From an uncultured Erythrobacter sp. (lineage in GTDB: Bacteria > Pseudomonadota > Alphaproteobacteria > Sphingomonadales > Sphingomonadaceae): 64,000 bases of DNA. The stretch covers positions 2,628,501-2,692,500 of the forward strand of contig CANMTU010000001.1 of NCBI GenBank assembly GCA_947501005.1, written 5' to 3'. Positions 48,483 to 58,200 of this stretch are shown here, in pieces; positions within the stretch are counted from its first letter, which is position 1; the number at the start of each line of letters is the position of its first letter. The translations under genes were made by a program, and so were the position numbers. The notes beneath the pieces were generated by a model. That model ran no database searches, was not told the origin of the DNA, and saw only the letters and a list, made by a program, of their open reading frames with translations.

Positions 48483-50156
48483 TCAACCGAGTGCGAGCTT
48501 GCGCTGCCCCGCCAGCGTCGTCAGCCGCTGCGTTCCGGCGACGCCCGAGGTCTTGTCGCGGATAGTGCCGATGAACCGGTATTCGCTGCTCGCCCGCTCG
48601 GGCGTCAGCTCCAGCGCCATGTAACCGCGCCGCGCCGTATCGACCCAGGCAAGCTGCGGATTGGCCTCACGCAGGGTGCGGGCCAGCCGCTCGGGCGGCA
48701 GGGTCGGCAGGTAGCTTTCATATCCCGGCGAGGTGACCGAATGGCCGGCGAACTCGACCCCGGCCCGCTCGCCCGCATGATCGAGATCGAAGCTCCAGCC
48801 ATTATGCGAATCGCCCGACAGGACGAGGAGGTCGGCATCCGCTTCACGTGCGGCGGCCAGCAAGCGGTCGCGCGCGGCGGGATACCCGTCCCACGCATCC
48901 ATGTTGAGCGGCAGTTCCTCGCGCGCCGCCGCCGCGCCAAGGGCGACCCGCCGCCGCACATAATCGGGCACGTCGGCCGGCAGGTTCTCGAGCAGGCCGG
49001 CAGGCGCCGCAAGCTTGCCCATGATCACCTGCTGCGCGAGCACCTGCCACGTCTTGCCCGCCCGGCGCGAGGTTTTCAGCCCGTCGAACAGCCACCCCTC
49101 CTGCGCCGTGCCGAGCAATTGGCGGGCCGGATCGGCATAGGTGCCGTCGCGGAACGCGGCGAAGGCCTGCGCGATCCGTTCCGGTGATCGCTCGCCGCCG
49201 ATCAGGGCGCCGAAATCGAACTGCTCGTCCCGGCCGAGCAGGCGCGTGTCGAGGGCGAAGATCGTCGCCAGATCGCCGATCTCATAGCTCTTGTACGGCG
49301 CGTCCGACACCGGCAGCCACTCGCGATAGGCGCGGATCGCCGCCGCCTTGCGCGCGGGCCACGGCCCCTCGGTGTCGTCCTGGTGATTCTGCGCGCCGCC
49401 CTTCCAGGAATCGTTCGCGCTTTCGTGATCGTCCCACACCAGGATCATGGGATAGAGCTGGGTCAGGCGCTGCAGGTCGGGATCGCGGCGGTAGTCGGCG
49501 TGGCGCAGCCGGTAATCGGCCAGCGCGACGATCTCGGTTTCCGGCGTGAGCACCCGGCCCGGCGCGAACTGCGCGCGCGAAGGATAATTGCCGAACTCGT
49601 ATTCGTAGAGATAGTCGCCGAGATGCGCGACCATGTCGAACGCATTGGTTTCGGCGGCATGGCGGTAGGCGTTGAACCAGCCGAAGCCGATATTGGAACA
49701 GGAGAACACGGCCATTCGCCAGCGTGCGGCCGGCCCCTGCGGCAAGGTGCGGGTGCGGCCGAGATCGGATTGCGAACCGCCGGGCGCGGTGAAGCGGTAA
49801 TAGTACCAGCTGCCGGGCGCGAGACCGGAAACCTCCGCCTTGGCGCACCAGTCGCGCGCCGGAGAGGCGGTGGTCGTGCCCGCCGCCGCCACCCGCCCGG
49901 TCGCCGGATCGGTCACGCGCCATTCGAGCGGGGTATCCTGCGCCGCGACGAAGCGGGTCCACAACAGCACTCCGCTGGCCGAAGGTTCCCCGCTGGCGAT
50001 GCCGTGCGAGAACCCGCGCTGGTTGGCCTGCGCGGCCAGCGGTGCGGCGAGCGCCCCCGCCCCCAGAACCCCCGCCCCCTGCGCGCCGGCCCTGAACAGA
50101 CTGCGCCGATCGAGCGCGGGCAGGCGGGCGGCGGCGGGCGGTGCGGTGTCGAACAT
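48483..50156 (-). CDS. phoD: PhoD-like alkaline phosphatase, Tat-exported
   Basis: A 557-residue phosphodiesterase/phosphomonoesterase of the PhoD family. The N-terminus carries a twin-arginine signal (DRRSLFRAG, Arg17-Arg18) followed by a hydrophobic Ala/Gly stretch, so it is exported folded through Tat. The catalytic domain has the metal-binding wording HLGDYLYEYEFG, LVWDDHESANDSW and LSGDSHNGWSFDLDH, as in the calcium/iron PhoD enzymes. The start at 50156 (MFDTAPPAAA) follows GAGGGGAAC. PhoD frees phosphate from phosphate esters outside the cytoplasm. No Pho box could be identified by eye. Its stop lies just before the thrS leader. Confidence 0.92.
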   Translation of the reverse strand: MFDTAPPAAARLPALDRRSLFRAGAQGAGVLGAGALAAPLAAQANQRGFSHGIASGEPSASGVLLWTRFVAAQDTPLEWRVTDPATGRVAAAGTTTASPARDWCAKAEVSGLAPGSWYYYRFTAPGGSQSDLGRTRTLPQGPAARWRMAVFSCSNIGFGWFNAYRHAAETNAFDMVAHLGDYLYEYEFGNYPSRAQFAPGRVLTPETEIVALADYRLRHADYRRDPDLQRLTQLYPMILVWDDHESANDSWKGGAQNHQDDTEGPWPARKAAAIRAYREWLPVSDAPYKSYEIGDLATIFALDTRLLGRDEQFDFGALIGGERSPERIAQAFAAFRDGTYADPARQLLGTAQEGWLFDGLKTSRRAGKTWQVLAQQVIMGKLAAPAGLLENLPADVPDYVRRRVALGAAAAREELPLNMDAWDGYPAARDRLLAAAREADADLLVLSGDSHNGWSFDLDHAGERAGVEFAGHSVTSPGYESYLPTLPPERLARTLREANPQLAWVDTARRGYMALELTPERASSEYRFIGTIRDKTSGVAGTQRLTTLAGQRKLALG

Positions 50157-50326
50157 GATCGGTTCCCCTCGTGACTGTCCCGAACCTACACTGCCGTCGT
50201 GGCGGCGCTGTGACAATCGCGCGAAAGCGATATGGCCGCAGTTTGCAGCGCACTGTGCGCAAGTGATTGACATTCGGGCTGCGGGACCGTCAGCATGGCT
50301 GCGGGATCGGAAGGGGGAAGATGCGA

Positions 50327-51424
50327 ATGGATCGACAGGCGCCAAGCCGGGACGTCACGCCTGACAGCGCCTTCGGGTTCGACGGCAACTGGAAGGATTT
50401 CGCGAAAATCGCGCTGCCCAACCAGATGCTCACCATTCTTACGCTCGGCATCTACCGGTTCTGGGCGACCGCGCGCGAACGCCGTTATCTTTGGGCGCAC
50501 AGCCGCTTCGTGGACGAGCGGCTCGAATGGTCGGGCACGGGGCGCGAACTGTTCATCGGTTTCCTGCTGGCGGCGGCGGTAATCCTGCTGCCGCTGTTCG
50601 GCCTCAACCTCCTGATCCAGAGCCTGACCCTGCGCGGCGAAGAGGCGCTGGCCGGCTGGTTGACGTTCGTGCTGTTCCTCGGCGTGTATTACTTCACCGG
50701 TCTCGCGCGGTTTCGTGGCCTGCGCTATCGCCTGTCGCGCACGCACTGGCGCGGCATTCGCGGCGGAAGCGACGATCAGGGCCTTGGTTACGGCGTCTCC
50801 TATACCTGGAAGAGCTTCGTCGGCTACCTGCCGCTCGGCCTGCTGGTACCATGGTCGATGACGAGCCTGTGGAACGAACGGATCGGCAAGATGAGCTTCG
50901 GCCCGCACCGGTTCGAAGCGCATGCGGCCAGCGGCAATCTGTTCGCGCGGTTCCTGCTGTTCTACCTCCTCCCCATCGTGCTGGTCGTCGGCCTGACCGT
51001 CGCCGCCTTCGCGGGCTACGGGATCGACCAGGCGAGGGGCGGCGAGGCTATTCCCGATCTTGGCATAACCGGGATGCTGATCCTGGCCTTCTTCGTCTGG
51101 TTCTTCGTGCTCGGCCTCGTCGCCGCGGCGTTCTACGCCAAATATTATCGCGAAGTCGTCGGCGCGACTGAATGGGCGGACCTGAACTTCGCGTTCGAGG
51201 CATCGACGATGGACTGGATCCGGCTGTATCTCGGCGATTTCCTGCTGGTCGTCGCCACGCTCGGCATCGGGTTCACCTTCGTCAAGTATCGCCACTGGAA
51301 GTTCTTCATGACGCATATGGAAGCCGGCGGGGAAATCCTGCTCGATAATCTGACGCAATCGACCACGCGGGTCGCGGGCCATGGCGAGGGCCTGCTCGAT
51401 GCGTTCGATATCGGCGCCGTCTGA
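50327..51424 (+). CDS. DUF898 (YjgN-type) multi-pass membrane protein
   Basis: A 365-residue protein with about six membrane helices, starting FGFDGNWKDFAKIALPNQML. The repeated unit GxGRELFxGF...RFRGLRYRLSRTHWRGIRGG is the DUF898 signature. Second-half helices (LLFYLLPIVLVVGLTVAAFAG, GMLILAFFVWFFVLGLVAAAF) mirror the first. AGGGGGA at 50312-50318 sits eight bases before the ATG at 50327 and two before that at 50321, so the former is favoured. The function is unknown. The M48 peptidase gene begins four bases after its stop, and pairing of these two families is common, suggesting one complex. Confidence 0.85.
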   Translation: MDRQAPSRDVTPDSAFGFDGNWKDFAKIALPNQMLTILTLGIYRFWATARERRYLWAHSRFVDERLEWSGTGRELFIGFLLAAAVILLPLFGLNLLIQSLTLRGEEALAGWLTFVLFLGVYYFTGLARFRGLRYRLSRTHWRGIRGGSDDQGLGYGVSYTWKSFVGYLPLGLLVPWSMTSLWNERIGKMSFGPHRFEAHAASGNLFARFLLFYLLPIVLVVGLTVAAFAGYGIDQARGGEAIPDLGITGMLILAFFVWFFVLGLVAAAFYAKYYREVVGATEWADLNFAFEASTMDWIRLYLGDFLLVVATLGIGFTFVKYRHWKFFMTHMEAGGEILLDNLTQSTTRVAGHGEGLLDAFDIGAV

Positions 51425-51428
51425 CCCG

Positions 51429-52520
51429 ATGCGCGATCCCCTGCTCATCGAAGCAAGCTGGTATGACGGGCGCAGCGCCGTCCGCCACGAGGGCGAGGCC
51501 GTGTGGGAAGGCGGACCGGCGCTCGTCTTGCGCAACGGGGACGACCGGTTCGACATTCCCTTCAGCGATCTCGCATATGGAGAGCGGCGGGGGCAGACGG
51601 ACGTCTATCGCCTGGCGAGCAATCCGGGCTTTCGCCTGTCTCTGCCCCATGTCTTGCCGCCCGATCTCGCCGCGCGGATGCCCGCGCGCAGCGATTACGG
51701 CGCCTGGGTCGACAAGCTCGGTTTCGGCAAGGCGGCGCTGATCTTCGCGGTGGTGAGCGCTTCGCTCGCCGCGCTGTTCCTGACCGCGCCGACCTGGCTT
51801 GGCCCGCGCATCCCGATGAGCTGGGAACGGCGGATCGGCGATGCGATGGTCGGCGATCTCGGCGGGCGGCTGTGCCATACGCCCGCCGGTGACGCGGCGC
51901 TCGCCAAGCTGCTGGGCAAGGTCGATCCGGCGGGGCAAGCGGTGCGTGCCGGCGTTTTCAATGCCGACATGGTCAATGCGGCGGCGCTGCCCGGTGGGCA
52001 GGTGCTCGTGTTCGACGGGCTGATCCAGCAGGCCGAAAGCCCGGAGGAGCTTGCCGGCGTGCTCGGCCACGAAGTTGGCCATGTGCACGAACGGCACGTG
52101 ATGACCGCCATGCTGCGCCAGTTCGGCCTGTCGATCCTGCTGTCGGGCGCCAATTCCGGCATCGGCGATACGGTCTTCGGCCTGGCCTCGATGACCTATT
52201 CGCGCGACGCCGAACGCGAGGCGGACGAATATGCCCGCGCCCGCATGGCGCAAAGCGACGTGTCGCCGATCGGCGCGGCCAGCTTCTTCGAACGAATCGG
52301 CGGGCGCGGCGGAAAAGAGCCCGAAAAACCCGCGTCTGACGAAGGCTCAATGTTCGACTGGGTGGCGAGCCACCCCGCACCCGGCGAACGTGCCCGCGCC
52401 TACCGCGCGGCAGTGGACGCGGATGCCACTTACCGGCCCGCCCTGACGGACCGGGAATTCGCTGCGCTCAAATCGATGTGCGCGGACGATCCCGACGTCG
52501 AGGAGTTCGATCTCTTCTGA
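51429..52520 (+). CDS. M48-family zinc metallopeptidase, membrane-anchored
   Basis: A 363-residue protein. The N-terminal 75 residues form a beta-rich domain with its own pattern (LIEASWYDGRSAVRHEGEAV, LRNGDDRFDIPFSDLAYGE). One membrane helix follows, at about 99-118. The M48 domain has HEVGH (His214, Glu215, His218) and the third ligand in SRDAEREADEYA. Such peptidases degrade or regulate membrane and periplasmic proteins (Oma1- and BepA-like). It starts four bases after the DUF898 stop. The zinc site is complete, so the protein should be active; the topology puts the domain in the periplasm if the N-terminus is cytoplasmic. Confidence 0.9.
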   Translation: MRDPLLIEASWYDGRSAVRHEGEAVWEGGPALVLRNGDDRFDIPFSDLAYGERRGQTDVYRLASNPGFRLSLPHVLPPDLAARMPARSDYGAWVDKLGFGKAALIFAVVSASLAALFLTAPTWLGPRIPMSWERRIGDAMVGDLGGRLCHTPAGDAALAKLLGKVDPAGQAVRAGVFNADMVNAAALPGGQVLVFDGLIQQAESPEELAGVLGHEVGHVHERHVMTAMLRQFGLSILLSGANSGIGDTVFGLASMTYSRDAEREADEYARARMAQSDVSPIGAASFFERIGGRGGKEPEKPASDEGSMFDWVASHPAPGERARAYRAAVDADATYRPALTDREFAALKSMCADDPDVEEFDLF

Positions 52521-52558
52521 GCTTGCAAAGCCCGGCCCGGGTTTCCAGCTTGGGCCGC

Positions 52559-53305
52559 ATGAACGCGACGCACCACACCACGCCCGACGGCCGCCGCATC
52601 GCCTTCCGCCATTGCGAAGGGCGTGGCCCCACGCTGGTGTTCCTGCCCGGCTACATGTCCGACATGGCGGGCAGCAAGGCGAGCGCGCTGTTCGACTGGT
52701 GCGCGGGGCAGGAACGTGCCTGCCTGCTGCTCGATTATTCGGGCTGCGGACAGAGCGAGGGCGATTTTGCCGACGGTACGCTGTCGCGCTGGCGGGACGA
52801 GGTGCTGGCGCTGATCGCGGCGCAGGTCGCAGGCCCTGTCGTGCTGGTCGGCTCCTCGATGGGCGGCTGGCTGATGCTGCTCGTCGCCGAGGCGCTGGGC
52901 GAACGGGTTGCCGGGATGGTCGGCATTGCCGCCGCGCCGGATTTCACCGCATGGGGCACGTCATCGGAACACCAGGCCATGCTCGAACGCGGCGAGACGG
53001 TGTTCGAGGACAATCCCTACGGCCCCGAACCCACCCCCACCCATCCCGGTTTCTACGCCGATGCAAAGGGGCTGGAGCGGCTCGGCGGCACCATCGCGGT
53101 GGATGCGCCGGTGCGCCTGATCCAAGGGCAATGCGATGCCGACGTGCCGTGGGAGATCGCGCTGCGCCTCGCGGAGCGGCTGCGTTCGGGCGATGTTCAA
53201 GTCGTGCTGGTCAAGGATGGCGACCATCGTCTGTCGCGCCCGCAGGACATCGCCCTGCTGCTGCGCACGCTCACCTCACTGCTCGAACCGGGACATCGCC
53301 CATGA
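52559..53305 (+). CDS. Alpha/beta hydrolase, palmitoyl-thioesterase-like
   Basis: A 248-residue soluble hydrolase. The nucleophile is Ser100 in VLVGSSMGGW. The oxyanion block is TLVFLPGYMSDMAGSKA, and the acid and histidine lie in LIQGQCDADVPW and KDGDHRLSRP. The overall pattern resembles the ABHD10-type thioesterases found across alphaproteobacteria. The start at 52559 (MNATHHTTPDG) is preferred to upstream in-frame positions that overlap the M48 coding region. The stop overlaps the TPR gene start (ATGA). The substrate is unknown. Confidence 0.85.
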   Translation: MNATHHTTPDGRRIAFRHCEGRGPTLVFLPGYMSDMAGSKASALFDWCAGQERACLLLDYSGCGQSEGDFADGTLSRWRDEVLALIAAQVAGPVVLVGSSMGGWLMLLVAEALGERVAGMVGIAAAPDFTAWGTSSEHQAMLERGETVFEDNPYGPEPTPTHPGFYADAKGLERLGGTIAVDAPVRLIQGQCDADVPWEIALRLAERLRSGDVQVVLVKDGDHRLSRPQDIALLLRTLTSLLEPGHRP

Positions 53306-54168
53306 TCACCGCCCTCGCCCAGATCGCCGCGCTCGCCTTGGCGCAGGTCGGCCCCAATCCCGCGGTGGGCGGAATGCCCGGCGTGCCCGAGGAACTCGCC
53401 AACCGCCCTCCGCGCGACGTGGCGGTACAGCAGCCGCAGGACGCCCCATTAGGCCGCTGCCTGCGGCTGGCGAGCGAACGGCCTCAGGCCGCGCTCGACA
53501 TGGCGCAGCGCTGGCGCGAACAGTCGGAAAGCGCGCGCGATCTTGCCCAGTCCGCCCATTGCCTCGGGCTGGCGATGGTGCAGCTCGGCCGGCTGGAGGA
53601 GGCGCAGAAAGTGTTCGACCTCGCCGCCGGGGAGGCGCCGGACGACAATCTGCCCTATGCCGCGCGGCTGTCCGCCATGGCCGGCAATGCCGCGATGGCA
53701 CGCGGCAAGCCCGACGAGGCCCTGCCGCTGATCGACCGGGCCGGCGGCATGGCGCTCGCCGCCGAGGACAAGCCGCTGGCGGCGCAGCTACGCGTCGATC
53801 TTGCGCGCACGCTGGTCGCGCTCGGCAATGACGGCGATGCCGAGCAGGCGCTGGCCGAGGCGCGCGATGCCGACGCGACTAATGGCGAGGCCTGGTTGCT
53901 GTCGGCCACACTGTCGCGCCGGATGAAACGCTATGGCGAGGCGCAGCAGCAGATCGAGCGGGCGGGCGCGCTCGCCCCGCGCGAACCGGCGGTCGGGCTG
54001 GAGGCGGGCGTGATCGCGGCGCTGTCGGGCCGCGAGGCCGATGCGATCCGCAGCTTCCAGTCGGTTTTGCTGGTGGCGCCCGAAAGCTACGAGGCCGAGC
54101 GCGCCCGCGGCTATCTCGAACAACTCGGCGGCGCCGTGCCGCAAACCGAAAGTCCCCCCTCGCGATGA
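53302..54168 (+). CDS. Exported tetratricopeptide-repeat protein
   Basis: A 288-residue protein with a short signal-like N-terminus (MITALAQIAALALAQ). At least five helical pairs follow with the TPR spacing, such as LGLAMVQLGRLEEAQKVFDL, GNAAMARGKPDEALPLIDR and LSRRMKRYGEAQQQIER. It probably scaffolds a complex in the periplasm or at the membrane. It is translationally coupled to the hydrolase upstream (ATGA) and the luciferase-like gene downstream (ATGA), forming a three-gene chain with no evident common pathway. Overall it is low-complexity and Ala-rich. Confidence 0.82.
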   Translation: MITALAQIAALALAQVGPNPAVGGMPGVPEELANRPPRDVAVQQPQDAPLGRCLRLASERPQAALDMAQRWREQSESARDLAQSAHCLGLAMVQLGRLEEAQKVFDLAAGEAPDDNLPYAARLSAMAGNAAMARGKPDEALPLIDRAGGMALAAEDKPLAAQLRVDLARTLVALGNDGDAEQALAEARDADATNGEAWLLSATLSRRMKRYGEAQQQIERAGALAPREPAVGLEAGVIAALSGREADAIRSFQSVLLVAPESYEAERARGYLEQLGGAVPQTESPPSR

Positions 54169-55142
54169 CCGATTTCTCCGTTCTCGACCTCGTCCCCGTG
54201 CGCGAGGGCGAAAGCCTGACCAGCGCCTTTGCGGCTGCACGCGATCTCGCGGTCGCGGCCGAAAACGCGGGCTGCAAGCGCTTCTGGGTGGCCGAACACC
54301 ACGCGATGGAGGGGATCGCGGGCGGCGCCACATCCGTCGTGCTCGCGCATATCGGCAATGCCACCAGCCGCATCCGCATCGGCTCGGGCGGCATCATGCT
54401 GCCCAACCACTCGCCGTTCCAGATCGCCGAACAGTTCGGCACGCTCGACGCGCTGTTCCCCGGGCGGATCGATCTGGGGCTGGGCCGTGCGCCAGGCGCC
54501 GGGCCGGAATTGCAGCGTGCGCTGCGCAAGGATCTTCACCGCGCGGCCGAGATGTTTCCCCACGACGTGACCGAATTGCGCGCCCTGTTCGCGGGCGAGG
54601 CGGAAGTGCGCGCGACGCCGGGGGCCGGGGCCGATCCGCAGATGTGGGTGCTCGGCTCCAGCCTGTTCGGCGCGCAGCTCGCCGCCCGGCTGGGCCTCCC
54701 CTATGCCTTCGCCAGCCATTTCGCGCCCGACCATCTTGACAATGCACTGATGCTCTACCGCCGCGATTTCCAGCCGTCCGAGGCCTGCGAGAAACCGCAC
54801 GCAATGGCCGCGATGAACCTGTTCGCGGCGGAGACGGAGGAAGAGGCGCAGACCCTCGCCAGTTCGCAATTGCAGGCCTTCGTCGCCCTGCGCACCGGGC
54901 GGCCGGGCCGGCTGAAGCCGCCGATTGCCGGCTATCGCGAGAGCCTGCCCCCGCAAGCACAGGCGATGCTCAGCCATATCGGGCAGGCGAGCGCGATCGG
55001 CACGCCGGGGCAGGTGGCGGAGACGGTCAAGCAATTCATCGCCCGCACGCAGGCCGACGAAATCGTTTTCGCCGGACCGACCTTCGATCCGCAGAAGCGC
55101 ATCCGTTCGCTCGAAATGACGATGGATGCCGTAGCGGCGTGA
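54165..55142 (+). CDS. Luciferase-like FMN-dependent oxidoreductase (LLM class)
   Basis: A 325-residue TIM-barrel flavin protein of the bacterial luciferase superfamily. Typical blocks are SVLDLVPVREGE, RFWVAEHHAME, RIRIGSGGIMLPNHSP and GRIDLGLGRAPG at the N-terminal end. Members use reduced flavin for monooxygenation or F420/FMN-linked oxidation. The MsnO8-type subfamily, found widely in proteobacteria, is the best match by wording. It is the third gene of the hydrolase-TPR chain. It is followed by 135 bases before the glutamate dehydrogenase gene. The substrate is unknown. Confidence 0.85.
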   Translation: MTDFSVLDLVPVREGESLTSAFAAARDLAVAAENAGCKRFWVAEHHAMEGIAGGATSVVLAHIGNATSRIRIGSGGIMLPNHSPFQIAEQFGTLDALFPGRIDLGLGRAPGAGPELQRALRKDLHRAAEMFPHDVTELRALFAGEAEVRATPGAGADPQMWVLGSSLFGAQLAARLGLPYAFASHFAPDHLDNALMLYRRDFQPSEACEKPHAMAAMNLFAAETEEEAQTLASSQLQAFVALRTGRPGRLKPPIAGYRESLPPQAQAMLSHIGQASAIGTPGQVAETVKQFIARTQADEIVFAGPTFDPQKRIRSLEMTMDAVAA

Positions 55143-55277
55143 TGCCCCGGGGCTGCACCGCGACGGCTTGCCGCAGGGGATTTCAGAGCCTAGGCGATCA
55201 GGGAAAGGTCGCTGCCCAGGCGACTCGATAATTTCCCGGCGTCGTAATTTTCGAACGCCGATAAGCGAGAGAGATCG

Positions 55278-58200
55278 ATGGCCGCCAAAGCCTCTGCCAA
55301 GCCCGAAAAACCTGCCATTCCCGACGCGCTGCGCGACAGTCTGGCACAGCGCATGAAGAGCTCGCTGCTGCCGACCGATACGCCCTTCGCCGGCGAGCCG
55401 CTGGAGCAGGCGGCGCAGTTCGTGCTCGAAACGGGGTTCGAGCGGCAGTTCGGCGAACCCGCGATCGCGATCGAATCGGTCGGCGGCGACCGGCGGATGA
55501 CGCGGCTCGCCGTGGTGAATGGCGACATGCCGTTCCTGGTCGATTCCATCGCCGCCGCCATTGCGGCGCAGGGCATCTCGATCGATCGCCTGCTGCACCC
55601 GGTCGTCCCGGTCGAGCGGTCGGACGATTGCCGCCTCACCGCCATCCGCCAGGGCGAGAAGGGCATGACCTATTACGAATCGATGATCTATATCGAGGCC
55701 GAACGGGTCGAGGCGCGCCAGCGCCGCGCCATCGAGGCCGCCGTAATCGAGGCGGTGACCGACGTGCGGGCCGCCGTGGCCGACTGGCCGAAACTGCGCG
55801 ACCGGATGCAGGCGGACGCCGCCGCGATCGCGGACGAGGAAGGGCGCGAGCTGCTGCAATGGCTCAACAGCGGCATGCTTACCCAGCTCGGCCATGTCGT
55901 GCGCCGGCGCGACGGCAAGCAGGAAAACCCCCTCGGCGTCTGCCGGACCAGCGCCGCCGAGCTGATGGCGGACGCTTCGTGGGAACGCGCCTTCGCCTGG
56001 TTCGACGACGAGAGCCATACCCGCGAACCCCTGATCGTGAAGGCCAATCTGGTCAGCCGCGTGCATCGCCGCGTGCCGCTCGACCTGTTCATCGTGCCCT
56101 TGCGCGAAAACGGCCGGCTGGTCGCGCTTTCGGCCCATGCCGGGGTGTGGACCAGCGCCGCCCTCGCCTCGCCGCCGCGCAGCGTGCCGATCCTGCGCCA
56201 GCGGCTCGACATCATTCGCGACCGTTTCGATTTCGACGAGGGCGGCCATGCCGGCAAGGCGCTGGTTCATGCGCTCACCACCCTGCCGCACGACCTGATG
56301 ATCGGTTTCGCGCTTGAGGACGTTGAACGGGTCGCCTCCACCATGATGAGCCTGGTGGATCGCCCGCGCCCACGCCTCTCGCTGGTCGAGGCGGCGCTGG
56401 CCCGCCACCTGTTCGCCTTCGTGTGGATGCCGCGCGATTCGCTGGCGACGCAGGTGCGCCTGCGCATCCAGGACATGCTCGAACGCGGCGCGGATGCCAA
56501 ATTGCTCGACTGGAGCCTGGAGGTCGAAGGTGGCAATCTCGCCATGCTGCGCTTCGTGCTCGACATCCGCGAGGGCAATCGAGAATTCGACGAACGGGCG
56601 CTCGAAAACGAATTGCAGATCATGCTGCGCGGCTGGACCGAAGCGGTCGAGACCGAACTTGCCGAATACGAGGAGCCGGGCCGGGCCGCGGCCGTCGCCC
56701 TGCGCTTCGCCGATGCCTTCCCGACGGATTACCGTGCCATGTTCGGGGCAAAGCAGGCGGCGATGGACATTGCCTGTCTGCGCGGCCTGCGCGCCCATGC
56801 CGACGATGGCGAACGCGCCCTGCGCCGCCGCGATGCCCGGCTGTTCCGGACCGAGAAGGACGGCCCCTCGATCCTGCACCTGAAGCTCTATCAGGAAGAG
56901 GGTTCCCTGCCCCTGTCGGATGCGGTTCCGGTGCTGGAGAATTTCGGCTTCCACGTGAAGTCCGAAATCCCCACCGTGCTCGACGACGGCCGGCTGGGCA
57001 CGATCCACGATTTCATCCTGGAACTCGCGCCCGGCGTGGAGGCGGACGAGTTGACCGACCGGGCCGACGCGATCGAGGAAGCAGTCGCCCGCGTCATCAA
57101 CGGCGTGTCCGAGAACGATCCCTTCAACCGCCTGGTCTCGGAAGCGCGGTTGAGCGAGCGCGAGGCGAACTGGCTGCGCGCCTTCTATCGCTATCTGCGA
57201 CAGACCGGCATGGGCTTCACCATCTATACGGTGGTCGATGCCCTCGCCAAGGCGCCCGGGATCACCCGCGCCCTGTGCGCGCTGTTCACCGCCCGGCACG
57301 ATCCCGATTTCGGTTCGCAGAGCGCGCGCGATACGGCGATGGAGGAGGCGCGTGAGGCGATCCGCCGCGGTCTGGCCAATGTGAAGGCGATCAACGATGA
57401 TCGCCTGCTGCGGCTCTATAACGCATTGATCGACGCGATCCTGCGCACCAACGCCTTCGCCCCCGCCGCCAACGAGGCGGTCGCCTTCAAGATCGACAGC
57501 AAGCTGGTGCCGAACCTGCCCAAGCCGGTGCCATGGCGCGAGATCTTCGTCTATTCGCGGCAGGTCGAGGGCATTCACCTGCGCGCCGGCCCGGTGGCGC
57601 GCGGCGGCCTGCGCTGGTCCGACCGGCGCGACGATTTCCGCACCGAGATCCTCGGCCTGATGAAAGCGCAGCGGGTGAAGAACGCCGTGATCGTGCCGAC
57701 CGGCGCGAAGGGCGGCTTCTATCCCAAGCAATTGCCCGACCCCGCGCTCGACCGCGAAGGCTGGGCGGCGGAAGGGCAGGCAAGCTACGAGACCTTCATC
57801 CGCACGCTGCTGTCGGTCACCGACAATATTGTCGACGACAAGGTGGTGCATCCCGAACAGGTGGTGATCACCGATGGCGACGATCCCTATTTCGTCGTCG
57901 CGGCCGACAAGGGCACGGCGCGCTTCTCCGACGTTGCCAATGCCATCGCCGAGAGCCGCGATTTCTGGCTCGACGATGCCTTCGCCAGCGGCGGCTCCAA
58001 GGGTTATGACCACAAGGCCATGGGCATCACCGCCAAGGGTGCCTGGGTCAGCGTGCAGCGCCACTTCCGCGAAATGGGCGTGGACGTGCAGACCGACGTC
58101 ATCCGCGTGGTCGGCTGCGGCGACATGTCGGGCGACGTGTTCGGCAACGGCATGCTGCTGTCGAAGACGATCAAGCTGGTCGCCGCGTTCGACCACCGCC

